Shown in pieces: positions 27,101 through 42,000 of a stretch of 64,000 nt of DNA. Source of the stretch: Anisus vortex (Eukaryota; Mollusca; Gastropoda; Planorbidae); contig OX421507.1 of NCBI GenBank assembly GCA_949126835.1, positions 27,788,822 to 27,852,821 of the forward strand, given 5' to 3'. Each line of letters begins with the position of its first letter. The stretch's first letter is position 1. The notes under the pieces are model-generated. The model ran no database searches, was not told the origin of the DNA, and was given only the letters and a program-made list of their open reading frames with translations. The position numbers and the translations under genes are program-made.

Positions 27101-30100
27101 GCAAGAAATCTCAAAGGTCTGGAAGAAATGAGCTATTTCACTTTCTTTATTAATGTAGGTAGGGACTAGTTTTTTTCCATCTGGTCATCTCTACATCATT
27201 ATGAGATTCTTTTTTAGTAGCTCCTATCTTTGCTAGTTCTATTCTTTCCTGACTTTTTGACTTTTCTTATCTTGCATCTCAAGACGTTTTTCTTCTATCT
27301 CTATCCGTTTCATTTCTAGTTGAAATTGGAACTGTTCGGACATTAAAGATTTTTACGTCTGACCTTCAACTTGATATCCCTCCGCGCTTGATTCTACTTT
27401 CATTTTGCCACTAGCAATCAAGTTCTCTTTTATTTGCTGTGTCAACACAGTCCTCGATGGTGTAGTATCAGTAACTTCTATCTTCAAGATCTCAGCGATC
27501 TCTTTTAACTTCTTTATTGATAAATATTTCAGAACCTCTTCGTCTGGATTTTCAATAAATTCCATTCTTTAGTTAAAAGATTTTTAAGAGTAGTAAATTT
27601 TTCCAACTTACGTTTTTCCAATCGGAAGAATAAATTCAGCGTTATTAGACTTGCTCAGTAGGTCACGGCCTTACACACACAACACAACTTGAATATATGC
27701 TTCACTATACAACTATTTGGACGCAAGCCCTCAAATTGTTATGGACTGTCTCTATGATGACTATTATTACGACTCGTTAAATCGGATTCAATGAATATAG
27801 TTGTATCTTTATTAGAAGTCTCTAGATTCTGCTAATCTGTAGCCCAAGCTAGGGGTTCCTTGACTGACAGGTCTATGCAGCAATGTAGTTATATTCGGGA
27901 TAATTATCTTCAACACCTTTCTCAACAATGATAGATCAAACAACTCCAGTTGTTGAATAAACAATTTTATTTAAATTGTAGACTCAATATAAACGTTAAC
28001 TAAAGTCATCAACTGATGGCAACATAAGAGTTTCAATAAAATGACATGAAATATACAACTATCAATATAGCGACTTCTCTCTACAAACTTTCAAACTGAA
28101 CTAACTTTAAGGAGGTAGGGACTTTACAAAGAAAACTATTATCGAAGGTTCTACAGGGTCTTAATACGCATTTCAATCTCCTGCTCTATAGAATACTGCG
28201 ATCCAGAATTATAACCTTCATATTTCACGGGGTTGGACGAATTATTTTATTTAAACTGCCCTCAGAGCACAAAGGTCAAACCTTGGACTCTAATACGCAC
28301 TTGTTAAGAGGTCAATGCCTTAGTACGTCATTCCTCTATGACCGATATTCGTAACAACTTTTTGAACTGACAAGAGCAATCCTACTGCTTTCATTGATGA
28401 TGTGAAAAGTTTTTTGTTAATATGGCTCGAGTTGTCTGACATAGACATTAATAATCCTAATGCCATTATTGACATGATAGTTATTGACAAAGTTTTAGAA
28501 ATGTCATCAGTAGAGCTGTTTGCTGACATTAAAGAAAAGAAGGTAAAGACCATAAAAGAGTTAATTGAAGTCATAACAGTTTTTAAAGATAGTCACCCCA
28601 ATATTACTCTTAGCAAGACCAAAAATATCAATAATTTAAATTTTATGCAACATAGGAGGGAAAGCTATTCTCCGCCACATGGCAGATTCCATAGTTGGTC
28701 GCCTCGGATGGGAAAATATGGAAATAGTAACCATTTCAATAATAATGGCAATTTCAGAAATAGTCAATATTTTAACAATAACAGAAACACTAGCTTTTAC
28801 AGAAAATCGCAAGTAAGATGTTTTTATTGCCAGGGATTGGGACATTATAAGAATGAATGTTATCATATCCAAGAAATCAACAATATTTCAGCCAAAATAG
28901 ATCACAAGATGGGCAAAATTTCATACAAAAACCAAATGATAGTCAACAAACGTTTCCAAAGTCTTTTGAAAATAGAAATCCTAATCATAATAATTTTCAA
29001 AGAGGTATAAATGACAAAAAGAAAGTGAATGCAAATAAGCAAATACATCCGCACAATTTAAACACAATTGATTTGACCATGCCAAGCAATAGCTTGAATC
29101 AGAGCTTCATGCAATCTAATCCTCAAACAAGTAACAGTTTAAATCAAAGTTTTGTCCAAGCAAATCCTCAAACAAGTTTTATACCAACGCATTCCGTAAA
29201 TGCACTCTTAGATAATAATGGACATTTGTTTTTATTCCCATCCATAGTAGGTGGTAGAGAAGTGGTCTGTTTGAGAGACTCGGGTTGTTCGTCCATAATA
29301 TGCAATAAGGACATAGTCCTACCCAATGAATACATACAAGAAACTCAAATTGTGAGATTAGGCAATGGGAAAACAAAATATTGTAAAATGGATGTGATAA
29401 GCATAGATACACCATGGGTTTGTGGGGATGTCAAGGCATTAGTCATAGAAATCCTGTATAGCACCCCTAATAATTTGAAATATTGCAGGAATAATAACTG
29501 ATAATAGTGTTGAAATATTCACAAAATGGTATAACACAAAAACCAACATAAAACAGCTTCCTCAAATTGTTAAAAACAACATAATCACAGAGATACCAAT
29601 AGAAGCATTGAATAATGATCTTGACATGGAATCTATTCCTGAAAATACTGCAGAAAAATTGTTTAATGCAGAAACTATTTTTAGCTTACTTCAAGTAAAT
29701 ACCAATACAAGGGAAAAAACTGAAAAAATTGAAAAGTTGGAATCAATTTCAAAATGGAATGGTAGTAATTTAGATTCTTATACTCAAAGTTTCAAAACAA
29801 TTTGTGGAAAAGTTGACATTCCTGAGAAGAAAAAATGTAAATTGTTTACATCAAAATTGATTGGCAATAAGAATTTATACAAATGTTTATGCAATACTTC
29901 AACAACCTTGATAATCAGATTACACAAGTTGAGCAGATATATAAAAGTTTAGACAAGACTAAGAAAATAACTAAAGCATTGGAAGAAACTATTAAACCAG
30001 AAGTACAAATTGTATTTAATTCTAATACTGCAGAAATTGAAAATAAAAGCAAAGAACAAACTAAAATGCCAGAAGACAAAATTAATGATGAAAATATTGT

Positions 30101-33100
30101 AGTAGGTGAAATGAAATGTAACCACAAAACTTTGAAACAAGAACAAAGTAATGATAAATACTGCAAAACTAAAATTGAACAAATAGGTAAAAATTGTAAA
30201 ATAGAAACTAAAAAAGCAACTTTTAGTTTGAAAAATGAAATATTAGGCAGAACTTCTATAAACAAAACTAATTCTGAAATTGGACAACAAATAGTAATAC
30301 CAAAAGTATTAATTAAAACAGTGTTAGAAACAACACATACCAGTCCGTTGTCTGGACATATGGCACTTGTCAAAACTTTAACTAGAACCTAGAAAAATTT
30401 TTGGTGGCTAGGAATGAAACAAGACATAAAGAAATACATAGCTTCATGTGATACTTGTAATAGAAAAAGCAAAATATCTTCTAAACATATGGCACCTGTG
30501 CAAAAAACAAAAAAAATTGACAAACCTTTTTATAAACTAGCTATAGACATAATAGGTTCTTTACCAAAAACAAGGACTACAAAATCTCAGTATGCCTTAA
30601 CAATTATTGACATGGCTACTATATGGGTGGAAGTAATTCCCTTACCTGAAATAACATCTGACAGAATATGCAATGCAATGTTACCAATTTTCTGCCGTTT
30701 TGGATTTCCATCTGTGGTACTAACTGACAATGGTCCACAATTCAAATCGTGCATGACAGAGGCTTTCGCCAAATTGTTTGATATCACACAAAATTTCAGT
30801 GCTCTATATCATCCGCAATCTAACGGAATGTTTGAAAGAGTCAATCAGACAATCAAACTAATGTTAGAAAAAGTTACAATAAAAAAGAAGTTTGATTGGG
30901 ACATTTACCAATGTTGCTTTTCGCATACAGAGAAATAATACATGAAACAACAGGCTATTCTCCTTTCGAACTGATGTTCGGAAGAAAGGCTAAAAGTCCT
31001 ATAGATAAATTCAAAGACAATATTTTAAATAACAAAGTTGAAAAACAGTATCCTTTTGATTTTGTGAACAAAATTCAAAATCAATTAAAATATGCAACCA
31101 AATTTGCAATTAGTAAGGCAGAAGAAAAGGCAGAAAAAGCTAGAGATAGAATAAATGAAAAAAGATATTTGAGAAAATTTCTAAAAGGTGATAAAGTTCT
31201 TTTAAGACTTCCGTGTGGAAAAGGAAATAAACTAGAGTGGTATGGACCACATGAAATTATGAAACAAATAAATGAAACTACTTATAAGGTACAAGTGGAT
31301 AATACAGAAAAACATTTCCATATTAATAATCTAAGATTATACTCAGTACAAACTAATCTCATAAAACAAGAAGATGAAATTGAAGTAGTAGAAATAGACA
31401 CTATAGCTGATGAAGAAAATTCTGACATAATTCACAATTGTACTTTATTGTGAATACATAACAATGAGTTATCAACTGAAGTTACAAATCTAGATCACAT
31501 TCAGTCAAACCAAATAAAACAGAAGTTGAAAGAAATAATTGAGGAACATAAAGAAATTTTTTCAGAAAAACCTGGCTTAACAAATTGCATTGAACACGAC
31601 ATAAGAATAAAAAGTGAAAATAATGGTAATTTTCAATCAAAAGAATACAAAATTCCACAAATGTATAAAGATAAAGTGGAAGAAGAATTAGACTTGTTGT
31701 TACAAGATAACATCCTTAGAAAGTCAGAACCATCTTCTCAATTTTCATCGCTAATGGTGATTGTAAAAAAGAAAAATGGGCAAATCAGAATATGTTGTGA
31801 CTATAGAAAGCTTAATAGTATCACAGAAATTGATCAGGAAGGGTTACCTGACATTGAACATATAGTAAATTCTAAGATTTTCACTACTCTTGATTTAACA
31901 AGAGGTTTCTGGCAAATACCTCTTAAAGGGTCTGCTAAAAAGTACTGTGCATTTAAAACAAGTAAAGGGTTACTAAAATGGAATGTGATGCCTTTCGGCT
32001 TGATAAACAGCACCGCCACATTCACTAAAATGATGAGAAAAATTGTCCCAGCTGATTCTAACATACTTCATTATGTGGATGACATTTGCATCTTTTCTGA
32101 TGACTGGTCAACACATTTCAAATTGTTAGAAATGACATTTCAAGTATTGAAGAAAAACAATTTGACTATAGCACCTTCTAAAGTAAGAATAGGCCAGAGT
32201 CAAATAGAATTCTTAGGTCACAAATTTAGTAATGGCTACATACAACCAACTGATTTGTTTCAAAATAAGATATTAAGTCTAAAAATACCACAAACAAAAA
32301 AAACAAGATCTATAATTGGATTGCTTAACTACTACAGCAAGTTTATCCCAGGCTATGCAAAAATAGTGAGACCACTGATTAATCTAACAAAGAAATCTTC
32401 ACCTTCCAAAGTGGAATGGACTGCAGGATGCCAAGATGCATTTGAAAATTTTTTTTAATCATTTTCTGAAAAACCTATGTTGGAAACACTAACTAAGGAT
32501 GACCAAATATTGCTTGCAACGGACGCCTCAACTTCGGGTTTGGGAGCATGTTTGATGAAATTAGTAAGTATAAAAGACTACCATAAAGAAGGAAAAACTA
32601 GTATAATAAACAAACCAGTTTTTTACATAAGCAGAAGTTTAACTCCCGCTGAGTCAAAATGTTCCACAATAGAACTTGAAGCATTGTCAATCTATTGAAG
32701 TATTTAAAATTTCAGAGATTTCTTTTAGGAAGAAAGTTTATTATCTTAACTGACCATAAACCATTGATAAACTTTAACACACAAAATATAAACAACAAGA
32801 GAATTAATAAGTTTGATATGAAACTAGCTGATTTTCAGTTTGAGACTAAGTCAATAAAAGGATGTATGAATTACTTACCTGACCTATTATCCAGAATTAG
32901 CATTGACATAAAAGTTTAACAACTTTAACAAGTAGATGACAGATGTCAATTTTTTGTAATTGTAATTGTAAAATAACCAGTGAAAGATTTGTAAAATGAC
33001 AATTTGTTTTTATAAACAAAGATATTATATTTTGTATTCATGTGTACATAATTATGCTTTTTAGAATTTTTCATTTACCAGTGAAAAAAAAAAAGAGAAC

Positions 33101-36100
33101 CTGGAAAAAAAAAAAGAGAACAAAAAAACTCTGTTTGGGTTTTTGTTGAGAAGAAAAGTTGAATTATCTTTCCCAGAAAAAACAAATTTAAAAAAAATTA
33201 TATAAAGGGAAATAATTTGAAAAAAATGCAAAATGTTATGAACCATGTTTCAATTACAATGCATGAAATATAAGTACTGGTATTATTGATGATATTAAAT
33301 TAACCATGACATGATATTGATATGCATTTTTCATAATTTTATTTTTTATGTGTTTTTGTATGTTGTTTAATTAGTAATTACTGTGACCGTTATTTTGTAA
33401 ATACTATGTATAAACTCTCAGGGAGATCACATTATATAATAACAATCAATAAACAAACTGCCGGCTTGTAGTAAAATGAGAACTCAATATTTAATGCAAT
33501 TTATGTACAAGATGAATTCAAATACACAACAGTTTCTATAGCCTAGTCTAAACACGTCTTGCCACTACCAAATTCTAAGGTCGTCTACCGTTATATCCAA
33601 ATCTACGCTACGTTCAATCTAACTCCTACGTCATTGTTTCTATCGTAAAACGTCACTCGTTTATTCCATACATTAACACCGGGTTAGAGATTATACAAAT
33701 TATGTCCTACTAAAACAACTATATATATTTTAAATCCTCACATTCCCCCATCGACCCTTTAAATTTGTCATACAAATTTCTAAAAAAAAAAAATTTTTAT
33801 CTCCGTCAAATACATTCATAAAATATATATTTCTTTAATCCTATGTCTTTAATCATATAATTATATAAATAATCATAATTATCTTATCATGCATATTAAA
33901 AACATGTTATGCAACACAAATAACATTTATCAAAACCAACGATTTCATTAATAAATATTAACCAATATTAACCAATAACTATTAACACTAATATCTATGT
34001 CCATAATGTTTCAAAGCATATCCTGTCCTGTATTAATGAAATACACCAACCAAATCATCAAATCCGAAAACACAACAGTTCATGCTGGTCCATGTAATAT
34101 CATTGCAACCTTCCTCTTCTGAACGTCCAAAAACACATTCATTGAATATTTCATAAGTCCATTGTAGATTATCCATCCTGTAGAGCTTCAACACCTTGAC
34201 AAAATAGTTCCAATAATGTCACAACAATAATTACAATGCATTGTTCATAGACACATCTCTAGAATTTACAATTGAATACTTCCACGAGCTGTCTGTCTAT
34301 AAGCAATATAGTGTTGACATTGGTTATAAACCCAAAATAATGTACCATGTTATTCTTAAAGTGTTGATTTGTTGATTCCTCCATATGTTGATGCCATGAC
34401 CTTCATTCCGCATTGGCAATGTAAATGTACCTCAATAATGCGACGACATGACCTTGATTCTATGTTGATAATGTCAATGTACCTTGATATAGCGATGACA
34501 TGACCTCGATTCCATGTTGATAATGTCAATATACGTTGATATAGCGATGACATGACCTCGATTCTATGTTGATAATGTCAATATACCTTGATATAGCGAT
34601 GACATGACCTCAATTCTATGTTAGCACCATAAATGTACTCATCATGTGATGTCTTCATGTTTGCGTTTGATATGGTGTCCATAAAAACCGTTCACGATAA
34701 TGTGAGGACGTGATAGAACATCTCTCACTTACAAATGGTACGTTGTGCTTCAATCACCGTGCTTCAGTTGTAGAACCATTTCTCGTCCAGAACCTTTGGA
34801 AAAAATCAATATTTCATTAACACCGTATCTATACTTCATATTTACATGAAAAATAATTTTAACCGCGTTCCAACTGGTGATTACGTATCAAACAGCACAC
34901 ATTAAACACCACATCTAGACAACAAATCAGCCAATATATTATCCACCCCAGGTATATTTTCTACAGTAAAACTGTATGCCTGCAGGATAAGTGACCATCT
35001 TGCTATCCTACTATTGTTTAGCTTGTTCTGATTTATATAGGACAAGGGCTTATGGTCAGTCATAAGAACAAACCTTGTACCCATCAAGTACCTTGCCAAT
35101 TTAGTAATACACCAAACCACACTACCCAGCTAACATGCTATATTGGTACAATATTGGCATTTGACTGGTGTACAATATTGGCATTAAACTGGCTAATAGT
35201 TGGAGCAATATTGGGAGTGAAACTTGGGGAAATATTGGTTTGGGATTGGTACAATATTGGCTAAACATTGTAACATTATTGGGACAATGTTGGACATATA
35301 TGGGATTACTATAGGGTAAATATTGGTACAATATTGGAACATCATTGGTACAAGCTAAATCCCATATTGTGCCAATCCCAATCCATAGCATTGCCAATAA
35401 TTACCCAATGTTGTACCAATCTGATTCTAATGTATTCACAATATTTCCCCAATGTTTTATCAATACTTACCCAATATTGTATCCATATTTACCCATTATT
35501 ATGCCAATATATAGCTAATATGTACCCAATCTAATTAATTATATGATCAACAGACATACAGTTATAAGCACAAAAATACAAAGCAGATATTTCATGATAT
35601 GCATAATTTTTATTTTCTTTCTCCATTTATTAGCTAAATATTTGTAAAAAGTAGTTGATTGTATGGTATTAAAAAAATGTTCCTGTCAAAATACAGTAAC
35701 ATGCATATATATGAAATATGCACAACAAAAAAAAGCATTGTTTAAAATGATAGTAACATAATATACTTTAACTTAAAAATTATACTTACACATTTTTAGA
35801 ATAAAAACTATACATTTAACAACAAATTTCTATTGTTTAACAAAATGACTACCATATAATAATATAATATTTTAAGTCACTTGAATTTTATGACTCTCAA
35901 ATTCTTATGGTAAGCAATATAATCAACCATAGTTAAATACAATTTAAGATAAGTTTATCTTTAAAATTAGCAAATATTTACCAGTAATTTAATAAACAAA
36001 CACTTAACTACTACACCAAAACAATGAAACATAAAAAAAAAAAAAACTAAATCAAATAGTGATTAAATGAGACATTTGTTTGCCCTGGGAAAACTGTGTA

Positions 36101-38960
36101 AACAAACTATACCGGTAACTATTCATAAGTTCCATAAAAAAAGTCTACACTTTTTGTATGCACACAGATAAAATAAATGCCAGAGATAGAAACTATAGTG
36201 AAACTATAATTATACATTTCTTAAAATCATACTAAAGCTAAAACATATTAACATAAACTTGATCTGATAAATTTTTATAAATTGTACTTAAACATATAAT
36301 ATTAACATAAACTTGATCTGATTTATTTCTTAAAATTGTACTTAAACATATTTACAGAAACTTCATCTAATACTAATACCCAAAGAATTGTTTTTAATTC
36401 TAATCTTGAATTTGCAAATTAACTTAACCAATAATTTTCTAAAAACCCACATTATTTCAAGTTAAATATTATTGCATTTGATAGTACAATCTACAATTCA
36501 AATATCAGTTATATTAAAAAAAAAGAGCATTACACTTAAACTTAAATATGAAATATTCAAATTTTGAAAAGATAATTATATATTGAGCAGACTATATACA
36601 CATTTTTATTTTGTTTTGTTGAAGCAAAAACATAACTAAGGTCAAAATACACTAACAAAATTTTAATTATTAAATTGCTTAGTAAAATAATGAAAGAGGA
36701 CCACTTCTTTGAGGATAGAAATAGAATTCACAAAATAATTTGTACAAATTTATGAAGCTATAAAAGAATAATAATGAACTGATGTTGATAAATCATAAAG
36801 CAGAAATAAAATAATTAAAAGTAACAAAAAGGAAATTAAATTATATATATATCATATTTTCAATATACCGGTACCCTAAAAGATGTACATAATATATATA
36901 TATATATTATAATATATAGACTATAGACAAGCTAAATCCCTAGCATTGCACGGGGGAAAATTAAATAGGCATGCATAAGCTACAGACAAAAATTTCATAA
37001 ACTACAATGAATTGCTGAAACTGAAAGCTATAGATCTAATAATTTAAAAAATGTACTTATTATTTACTGAAAATGTTTAGGAAAGTAATTTAAAATGAAT
37101 ATTGTAATAGGGTTAAAAAATAGGCAAGTCTTTTTATTTAGCAAAATGCTAAACTGCCCAGCTTTGCCAGTGGAAAAAATACAGTTACGTAGCCTATACA
37201 GATAAAATTTTTATCAACTACAATGAATAGAAAGCAATAATAGTTTTAAAATTATAACTTATTTACTGAAAATATTCAAATTAATTTAAAATAAATATTG
37301 TAATCAGGTTACAAAAAAAAGTACCGGGTATGTATTTTTATTTAACAAAAAGTTAGGACTATCTCTGTGGATCAAAGTCATAGTGGATGAGAATCAAACA
37401 CCCGTCTCCCGCATGCATCTAAAATATAATTATTAGATTTAGTATGCTAAAATAGGAAAGATTTAAATTCCTAAAATTCTTTACAACCTTAAAAAAAAAA
37501 GTAATAATAATAGAAATAAAAAAATAAAATGAAAGCTATCAGTATCAGTGAAGTATCAAACACAGGTCGCCCCCATGGCTGTCAGATAGAGAAGCCACAA
37601 CATGTCAGAAGCAAGATCACAAAGTAAAATGTGAGACAATAAGGTTAGGTTTCTTAAAATTAACCAACATGAGTCAGATAAAACACACACAGGCTCCTTT
37701 GTCTATATGTAGATGGTACCAAATGCAAATTTCATGTTTACATAAACAGCATACTTTTAAAATGAGAACTATAATAAGCAAGGTCCTAAACTTAATAATC
37801 AAAATAAAACAGCATTAACAATATGATAAAATACCGGTATGGACAATCTGTGACTATATGCACCCTCATTTCAGGAAACTTAGTTTCTTTCATGTTCATT
37901 GACTAATCAAAAGATACTAAAAAATGTTGGTTGAAAATCATAACAAGATATACAATTTAATGTTTTGTTGCAAGAAGAGTCTGGGCAGTTCATTTGTTCC
38001 TTTTGTCTTCTACCGGATCTGTACGCAGATGTTGCGAGCCTATCACCAGTAAATAGCTCTACGTCTAAGTCTCTTACTGTTGTATAGCCTATCTATCTAC
38101 TTGATAGCATCTGAAATATTTTTTAAAAAATTAAAAAGTTAATATTTACAATAAAAATTTATTTCTATTATTATCCTGCATGAAACAGTTATTTATTATA
38201 AGTAACAGGCACTCATTGTAGAAAATTGTGTACATGTCCCTAACTATCTGCAAAACAGCAGCACAAATAAAGACTTAACCAACAATTTTACATCTTTTTA
38301 AAACCCTAATTATAATGCAAAACTAGACTCAAAACCAAAAATAAGCATAGGAAGCTGTAAAATAAAATATTATCTGAATCATAAAAAGTTTTTTAAGATG
38401 ACATCCATATACAGACAGTTTGTTTAATAATAAAAATGATGATCATGGAATTTAATTTCTGGAGAAGTAAATTGTGTAATTGCCATGTTGCTATTTTTGT
38501 AAATTTCAGTTTTTGTTTTTACGTGCAATATATATTTAATGCTTAGTGTAGGAGCAAAAACCGTTTTCAATATTCAAAATAGAGAGCATTTTTTTGTTGT
38601 TTTTTTTCGTCCATGGTTGACAAGATAAAGTACCTCAAAATGATAATGTTTTGTTTAATTGTGATTTAGCATTAAGAGTATGGGATAAACATTTTATATA
38701 AGAATAAGCACGATTCTTACCGTCTTCTGCTTAATATCAGAATTTTTAAGAATAGAATTTAGCTCTTCCACGTCCTCTACTTGAGTATAAGAAGGTTCCG
38801 TGGCCCATGCAAAATATCCAAGAGTGTTATAGGCATGGGTGCAAGTGCTGGAACCCCATTTGGCCTGCAAGCAAGAGTTGACAATGCCAAAAAGCCTGCA
38901 AAGTTTCGGCCTAAAATCATATACTTAGCGTTCGTGTTCGCATTCATATATATATATACC

Positions 38961-39030
<70 letters not shown>

Positions 39031-42000
39031 CTTATAATAAAGATATTATTTGTAACTGCCAAAAAGCCTGCAAAGTTTCGGCCTAAAATCATATACGTAG
39101 CGTTCGTGTTCGCATTCATATATATATATACCGGTGTATATGTATATATATATATATAAGCTTATAATAAAGATATTATTTGTAACTGATTTAAAACTAA
39201 TTATGATTAAGCCTATTCAAATTATGACACCTACTATTTCTAATGTAGTATATTATAATTGTGCAGATGTTTGTTGTTTTTTTTCACTCTTTTTATTTTA
39301 GTCATTGTTTTAATTCTATGCTTAGGCCAATGTCAATGACCAATAAATCTCATGAAATTGTTTATCTTAACTCTCAGGCCTGAGATACCTTAATTAATTA
39401 AAGTTATCTTGTTATATAAACCTCTGTTATATGCCTTGACCAATCATTTAATATTGTCATTTATAACGGACTAAGAGTAACAGCACAATACAAACTTCAG
39501 GTCTTAGACATTTTAAATAATTGTAATATATAGGCTAGAATATAGGCCTATATAGTTCAGTGAATTCATTTTACATTAGTAGTTTGGTTCTTTTCAACTT
39601 TTCTTCTTGTTTTGTTTTAAAAATATATTCTTACATTTCCGATTTTGTCGGGAAAAAAACAACAAGATCGCATAGCCTACGATCGCCGAATTCGGACATT
39701 TGCGAGAGAGAAAAAAAAGATATCAGGTCAAGGTCGTCTAACAATGTAGCGCATACGGCAAACTCAGTGTTCTACAAAAACAAGTTTATAGTGACGATTT
39801 TACATCATTGATAGCAATAATTGAAACCCTGACGTTGCGCCGAGATAGTCTATTTATAAATAGATTACCGGTAGTTGCTTTCGTTTTAGTAGGCTGATAA
39901 AGAAAATTTTTATTGTAGTGTAGGCCTAAAATTTTAATCTCTCCATTCTCACTGTCATTAGACTACTAATGACAATGACACAATGTCAGTAATGATTAGT
40001 AAATTAAAACGTCGAGACTTTAAAAGAAAGCCGCAAAGTAACCCGTGACGTATAGATTGACCTAAATACAAATGCGCGTCCGGCCGGGCCCAAAAAAGCT
40101 ACGGGATTGCGATAAAAAAAGTTTTTACAACTCTGGAGGCACGGGTAGGCCTATCAAAATGACCGGGCCACGACAACAAAAACTGGGGAAACCCTGACCT
40201 AAAAATAAATATAGAATCACGCAATCACGCATGCGCGGAAACTTTGGTATTTGCCGTTGTTCTTTTTATTTCGCCTTTTAAGTTTTCATGAAAGAAAAAA
40301 ATCGATCATTTATAGTTTGTTACGGCCAAAAAAGTCCGATTTCGGTGCAACGAGATCTACTCGAAATTACGAATTTAGCTTGACGGCGATTGGCCGGCGG
40401 GCAAGTTTTCAAAATTGAAATTGGCCGGCATGCCGGCCATAGCCGGCACTCTTGCACCCATGGTTATAGGGATATCCTGATGCAAAGTATCCAACAGGTG
40501 TCAGCCTATGTTCTGCTGCTCAAGATAGATGAGGTTTTGGTGCTAGGGGTGAAGAAGAAATGCATTTAATAATCATTAATAGAAAGTAAATTATAATTAT
40601 AGTAAATTTGAAATGTGACTGTAACAGCAATATTACATATACAAAATTTAATTATTTTTTTTTACAGTAAAATTACATGATTTAAAAGGTTAAATTTTCT
40701 TGTTGGCCGACACAAACAGTGTGGCTCTGTTTCTGATAATGAACTTAGGACATCACTTTTATACAATGCCTTCATTTCTAATGTCCTTATTTTTTCATTT
40801 GAAGTTATAAAACAGACATACATATATAAGCAGGCATACACAAGTAAAAAACATGTAGGCCTATCAGAAATTTAACAGGTTTCTTATGACTTATGAGACA
40901 TTGATATAGGGGTACACAAACAGCAAATGAAGTAAATTTCATCCTTTTCTCATTGTATGGGAAGATATTGTGTGGCTATCAATAATAGTGGCTTTATCCT
41001 CTAAACACTAATTTTCATTAGAGCGGTCTTAAAATAATAGATAGTATAAATCCCCCCAGTCTGAGAATCAAGCAAATGAACTCGGTACAGCAGTGAAATG
41101 CTTTATCACTCTATCATCGGAGTCTATCAACACTATGTCACTTGGCATAGATGATAGAGTTAAGTAACACTAATTATTTTATTAAGAAAAAGATTTACCA
41201 GAACTATGCATGATTTTTGTGTAGGCCCTATGTGCAAATCTGCCAATCACTGCCTGACTTTTTATGCATTCGTACCCATGCATTTCGCTTGTTGGGCCAA
41301 ACAAACTGTTTGCTTTCACTGTAGAAAAAAGCCATTCTTCTGGGACCACCGTCCCCATCTTGAACTCTTGGATCCATCCTCAACTGTCTCCAGTAAATAA
41401 TACATCCTAGAACAGATCTTGGTCAGTATGTATTTTATAAAAAAAACATATTATAATTATATTACAACCACACATTTTCAATTCTATTGAGTAATGATAC
41501 TAAGTTTAGGCCTACATAAAATCCATACAGGTTTGAAGGTCTTTAAAAGAGCAAATTAAATAAAAGCTATCCAATATCTCAATTTTTAAGTTCATTTTCT
41601 AGACTATCAGAGGGAGGCCAATTATTTATTAGTAAGTAGGCTACTAGTATTTTCATGTAGGCCTATGCTTTTTTTGTCTGAACTAGAATCAGAGAAAGCG
41701 TCACAATTTGATAGAATATCATCTAGATCTAATTCTAGATGTCTATCGAATCTTGGTTTAATGAGTCCAACATTTCTTAAGACAAACTTAGAAACTAGGC
41801 TAGAGCGCAAGAAGAGTCTAGAGCCACTAGCACTATCTAGAGTATTAGAGGTTGAATTTCAAAATTTGTGCATATTTCAGAATCGGGTGAATTCATTCAA
41901 TTGAATCTCCTGATTATTACTATTACAGTCATCCCGATTTAGTATTAGGACTACTGTTGTAGGTTTGAACATGGGTCTGATGGGTTGAGGTATGGTCCCA

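Larger units (their letters stand above)
22128..28356 (-). mobile_element. Element N: gypsy-like LTR retrotransposon lacking RT
   Basis: LTRs at 22128-22744 and 27737-28356 with TGTTA...TAACA ends. The 4-bp target ACTT is at 22124-22127 and 28357-28360. Coding is on the minus strand: gag, zinc knuckle, protease, then a jump straight into the integrase core. RT, RNase H and the integrase N-terminus are missing, so it depends on another element. The minus-sense polypurine tract is 22745-22755 (GAAGGAGGGGG). The sequence just inside the 5' LTR (27736 downward, TGAGGGCTTGCGTCC) sits where a primer-binding site is expected. It is inserted into element A gag. Confidence 0.9.

Noticed and set aside
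38781..39119. Ile/Tyr-rich frames on both strands
   Set aside because: They translate a TA microsatellite inside the hAT-like element.
41206..41400. Cys/His-rich 64-codon frame
   Set aside because: Cys and His spacing fits no zinc finger I know, and it is isolated within an AT-rich transposon interior.
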